NCBI RefSeq assembly: GCF_000002075.1
Contig: NW_004798213.1
Location: 90,703 to 154,702, forward strand
Length of the DNA stretch: 64,000 nucleotides
Origin: Aplysia californica
Lineage: Eukaryota; Mollusca; Gastropoda; Aplysiida; Aplysiidae
Direction of reading: 5' to 3'
Shown here: piece by piece, positions 59,694 through 64,000 of the stretch
How the letters are laid out: every line of letters begins with the position of its first letter
Numbering within the stretch: the first letter of the stretch is position 1
The notes under the pieces: model-generated
Seen by the model: the letters and a program-made list of their open reading frames with translations, nothing else
Databases searched by the model: none
Told to the model about the DNA's origin: nothing
Translations under genes and position numbers: made by a program

Positions 59694-62600
59694 CTGAAAG
59701 ACAAAGAGAAGAAAAATCAAATCAAATTTTCACCCTAAACTTTGACCATAAGTTTATTTCTAAGAACCATGTCTACTTCACTCAAATAAAGATAGTCATA
59801 CCCAATAACACTTCATCACAAAATTTAACAAGGGAAACTCCGAAATACAAATTGCATCACATACAGTACAGTGGACGTCAGAGTAAGACCGAAATAAGCT
59901 GATCCAGTCTTGAGCTACCCATCAAAATAAAGTTCAGCCACAAATCTTAGTTCAATTTCATATTCATATCTGTTTATTCTTGCCCCACTAGACATAGTAA
60001 TGTCATATTTAAGCCCGACTCTGACACAGTCGATATGGTGGGGATGGTTTTTATTTTCTTGCTGGACTGCACCCACTGTCAACAGACTGGCACAAAAGAG
60101 AGCTGGACAGACAAATAAAATTATTACTGATGAAACAAGCCATCCACACCCGAGAGACTGTGGAGACAAAGTTTATGAATAAGTGACAGGTGACAAAAGC
60201 ATAAATCAAATTATGGTTTTATGAGAATTATTATGCAAATGTTAAAAGCAGCATCAAAACATTTCCTTGTAAATGAAAGGTACCATAAGCCAGACATTAC
60301 AGAAGAGGAAGAGCAGGGGGAGTTCTTTGTAAAGATTATCACTGTCACAAAAAAAACCCAAAAAACAGCATGGTGAAACTCTATAATGGGTCATGTCTGC
60401 TGTTTTGAGCTGCTCAACAGTTTGAAAGGGACAACAAACAAGAGGGAAGAAATGAAGAAAAACAAACTGTACAACTAGCATTTTTTCACAAACATCTATT
60501 TTGATAACTCCTACATCATCTTTTATAGAATCATAGCACTTTGCTACATGTTCCAGATTTCTAAATGTTCCAAACAGTGTCAATGGGAGTGTAAAACTTC
60601 TACAGTTGTAAATTACAAAACATTCTTTCTTTCCTGACTTGTAATTCCCCCCCCCCCCAAAAAAAAAAAAAATTAAAAAATATGAAGTCGCTAACACTGG
60701 ATGAAAGCGAAAAAATCAAAAAATCCCACGACAACAAGGAAGTGAGCACAGATTTCCTTCCCTCCAACTGCGTGAGTTGACTTACAATCTCACTTTTAGC
60801 AAGAAAAAAAGAGCAATCCTACTACAGTACCACTGCACAGCTAGCAGGAAGGAGCCGCAGTCAAATATATTTCTTGAATAAAGTAAAACATAGTTTTTCA
60901 AGATGTGTATCTAAGGTAACGTACATGTCCATATATTTGAATTACTCTAGATTATATAGTAAATGAACGATATAAAGACACAAAAATTATTAGGGTGTAT
61001 ATTTTGTTACAAAAACAGTTACATAATTTAGTAAGAAAACAACAAAATCTCTCTTCAATACAACATCTACTTTGCAGTTCATGTATAACAATTGATTAGA
61101 ATTTAAAAAAGAACCCTTGTCCACATCAACATTCTATATATGAATGTTAAACATATACAGACAAATAAGTTATGATTTGAATTATATCTCAACCTTTCTA
61201 CAATCTATGATATTCATGTCTCTAAATGTTAAAGCAATGCGAAAATACTCCTCAGTGAACACCAGAGAGCTGTGCTCAACGCAACATATACCCCACTAGC
61301 CTCATTTCAATAGTCCTCTACCCACAATTCTCCTCTTTATCCCTCCAAAGACACTGTTGGAGGAGTAAGCCATTCATATTAAGATCAAAACTCCAGTAAG
61401 CGGGAAACAAGAGAAAAAAATGCTTCGGTACATGAGTTGGGTGAACAGTCACTTCAGTTTCAATAACTTACAAGAAGGGCAGTTCATATTCAGATTGTTA
61501 ATTACATTTATTATAGTGACCATTTATGCAAGTCATAGCTTTTTTTAAAGCAATTGAACAAGAACTACAGAAAGGTAGATTTTAGAGTAAAAATAATTTA
61601 ACTGTTAGAGACACTCATTGGTGAATGTAATGGTTCTTCCATTGGTTTATTTTTACAGACAGAATTGCCATGGTTCATACTACGAAGCCAGCACTAATAA
61701 AAAAAAAGATGTGTAAGCCACATCAGCAACACTGTACGTACACATTTACTGCACTATTCCCTGTCAGACTAATTGAATGAGACATGGCCTTGGCAATAAT
61801 CTATCTGCACTGTCTCTTGTACTAGACTATCAAACTTTAACAATTGCACAGGCATAGTGCACACCATCACAACCCCACCACCAAAACAAACCATGCAGCT
61901 GTTGAAGCAAATGCAATTTCGAACAGACCATGGGACAACAAGGATTTTCCACTTGAGATCTACTTGGTCTGTGTAACTTCTTTTTCTGAGATAACGTCCC
62001 ACTGGTCCTATTGCATAAGTGAAGTCCTTTGGGGAAGAACAACTCAAACTACAGTAAACTTTGAGTAATGTTTTTTATCTCCATTTTTTAAACTTTTACA
62101 TTCTCTTTAGCCTTTTTGAGGCTACTTAAGAGATTTTAAAATCAATAAAAATCATTTCTGCACAGCTGCTTGTATTAAAAACATTCCAGCAGATCATCAC
62201 AATGTCTACACAAAAAAATACTATGATTTACTCTTACTTCTACAGAGAAAAAGGGTTGATGATTTCAACACAGAAATCCTGTTCTCAATTTTATTCTATT
62301 CACACAAAGTTCATGGCACAAGCGAAAGTTGACCGACAATGAGACAGTAATGAATGGGTACCAAGGTGATGAAAAGCAGCCCACGACCACCTACAATATC
62401 CCTCTTCAAAGCACTTTTATACCGATGCAAACCCATCAAACAAGGCAAAGAGACTGATAGAGAAAACAGAAACTAGCATACATCTGAAAAGACATGCAAG
62501 AGATAATTAAAACTTTACTTTAGATTCACTTCTCAGCCCTGAAAATTAATTAAAAAATCAAACACATGTAAATTTCAAATGTGAACATACATGTACAACT

Positions 62601-63122
62601 AAGAATCAACATTTGAGTCAAAATACAAAAGGTAATGACAGTGATGGGACTTGTATTCAGTAAAATGAATCCAAGGACAAGGAGAGACAGCTGAACATAA
62701 AATCTGTCCTCAAAAGTTATGAAAGCTCACACATCAAAGTAAAGCATCTTTTTCTGTACAGACAAAAAATAGTATAATGTTCAATCTCTCTTAATAGATA
62801 TATTACTAGATACTACCAAGTGAAGTTTGAAATCAGTTGTGAAATTCTTTTTTTTAAGGGAACTGACTCTCTTGAAGTCGTGCTGCTAATAAGTACAACA
62901 AACATTTCCCTTCTGAATACATAGCCGCCAATCTTGTCTTCTAATGCCAAATGCTAACAGGTCAGGAGTTTCACTAACGAGTGTGCGGGGATGGGAATGT
63001 ACCTCACCCCAATCAGCCATCCTTCAACATGCACAAATTTACGAGAATGAATATGATATCGAGTCTATTCACACTATACATAGGACAATCGTTAAATGCT
63101 GGATACTATGTGGGGAATTTGT
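59694..63122. other. Long low-repeat AT-rich region
   Basis: Unlike the rest of the window, almost no SINE or MITE copy is seen over 3.4 kb. It could be a long 3' UTR of the minus-strand gene that ends at 63123 (TTTATT near 59752 and 59971 would be polyadenylation signals), or the start region of PLCG. Open stretches near 60480 and 61900 (DFTYAIGPVGRYLRKRSYTD) lack convincing splice sites. Confidence 0.35.
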
Positions 63123-63234
63123 TTAGTCCATTCCTTCAAACTTTTTTCCAACGCTTAACGTAACTGTCGCGTTTCTGTCTTTGTTCAATTCATAGCTTCC
63201 AGCTGAAAGCCTCTCCTTCAACTTATTCAGGAGA
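63123..63234 (-). CDS. Unassigned terminal-type exon
   Basis: Behind a good acceptor (tctttccattcccag), one frame alone is open. It reads LLNKLKERLSAGSYELNKDR then NATVTLSVGKKFEGMD and a TAA stop. It could be the last exon of an upstream minus-strand gene. The NKDRNATVTL stretch is also EF-loop-like, so a link to the missing PLCG N-terminal part is possible, but no phase-compatible donor was found. Product not recognised. Confidence 0.35.
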
Positions 63235-64000
63235 CTGGGAATGGAAAGAGAAAAGGGGGAGGAGGAGGCAGGAGGCAGGATGCAGGGAAGGGGTCGTGCG
63301 GATGCAGATTTTCTTTTTAATGGAAGGGGGGGGGGGAGGTGTACAGGAAAATCGCCTGTAGGGGAGGCTAGGGTGGAGAGTGATCAGGTATAGATATTGC
63401 TGCAGTTTACAGTGGATGCCAACATACCTTAAACAAGTTTGAAACCCCAAATATTATTGTGTAATGCATTTTTAAACTTTGTAATTTAGACAACCCGTGA
63501 ACTCAGGCAGTCTAAAGGCACAGTAACTCTATACGCATTACTGCCAAATCTAATATAAGGTATAAGGAGGGAAGCCAATTGAGGTGGATTAAAGATGGGT
63601 GATTTACCCTTCAAACAAATCTAAAAGTGAGGCATTTAGCATCCATTAACCACTAACAAAAGTAACAAGTTATTGTCTTTCATTTTCATCCATATTCATA
63701 TCAGTCGAACAAAGAATCATAATAATGTCATGTATATAAATTCACATAGAATACTGAACATCTCTGGAGACAGCATGAACGTACAACAGATCATACTTCT
63801 TTGACTCTCACAAAATGTATTTAAATATAGCCATACAAGTACAAAACAGTCACAAATATTTCTGAAAGAAAACATTTACTTTGAATTTTACAACACTGTA
63901 CTTAACAAACATATAAAATCCGTCTTAAAACAGGAATCTGAAATAGGAACAGGGAAAAGTTCAACAAGCAATCTAAAGCAAAACCAAGGTGGGTAAATGT
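63235..64000. other. Unrecognised flank
   Basis: G-rich tract at 63280-63340, then AT-rich sequence. No exon or repeat family recognised. Confidence 0.35.

Noticed and set aside
1-64000. LTR retrotransposons, endogenous viruses or Polinton-like elements
   Set aside because: No long terminal repeats, integrase, capsid or envelope patterns were recognised in either strand.

Overview
This window looks like nuclear DNA of a lophotrochozoan animal, most likely a gastropod or other mollusc. The evidence is a vertebrate-like, intron-rich phospholipase C gamma gene, long introns packed with tRNA-derived SINEs, short DNA transposons and LINE ends, and many simple repeats. The taxon is inferred from style only, with no search behind it. 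Two runs of exactly 100 N (35608-35707 and 48088-48187) mark scaffold joins.

One gene dominates. On the minus strand, at least 26 exons between about 51.9 kb and 2.28 kb encode phospholipase C gamma (PLCG), running from the EF-hand region to the stop codon. In gene order they give: EF-hand region, catalytic X box, first half of the split PH domain, N-SH2, C-SH2, a 51-nt exon carrying the likely activating tyrosine, SH3, second half of the split PH domain, catalytic Y box, C2, and a charged C-terminal tail. All junctions between these exons are consistent in phase and use GT-AG. Two weaker upstream exons (53387-53413 and 59612-59693) may extend it. The N-terminal PH domain was not found. Another minus-strand exon ending in a stop lies at 63123-63234 and is unassigned.

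On the plus strand, inside PLCG introns, several exon-like segments have splice-like borders (32470-32553, 40616-40678, 42793-42981, 45021-45279, and perhaps 50100-50253 and 57990-58322). The first four join in phase. They may be an unrecognised gene interleaved with PLCG on the opposite strand.

Two structures look like assembly problems. A palindrome with about 989-bp arms (33630-35607) ends at the first gap and carries an inverted copy of one PLCG exon. A direct duplication of about 1.9 kb (36738-38641 and 46184-48087) ends at the second gap and puts a second copy of another PLCG exon out of order.

Repeats: (i) about 20 minus-oriented copies of SINE-like elements that share one 3' tail but have three different bodies, two with a tRNA-like head; (ii) a second SINE family at 30.2, 48.2 and 57.6 kb; (iii) about 12 copies of a 430-bp TA-flanked MITE; (iv) several TTAA-flanked piggyBac-type elements, one retaining the start of a transposase and one with its empty site preserved elsewhere in the window; (v) one hAT and one Tc1/mariner-type MITE; (vi) LINE 3' ends of at least four kinds; (vii) minisatellites, three of which abut PLCG splice sites.
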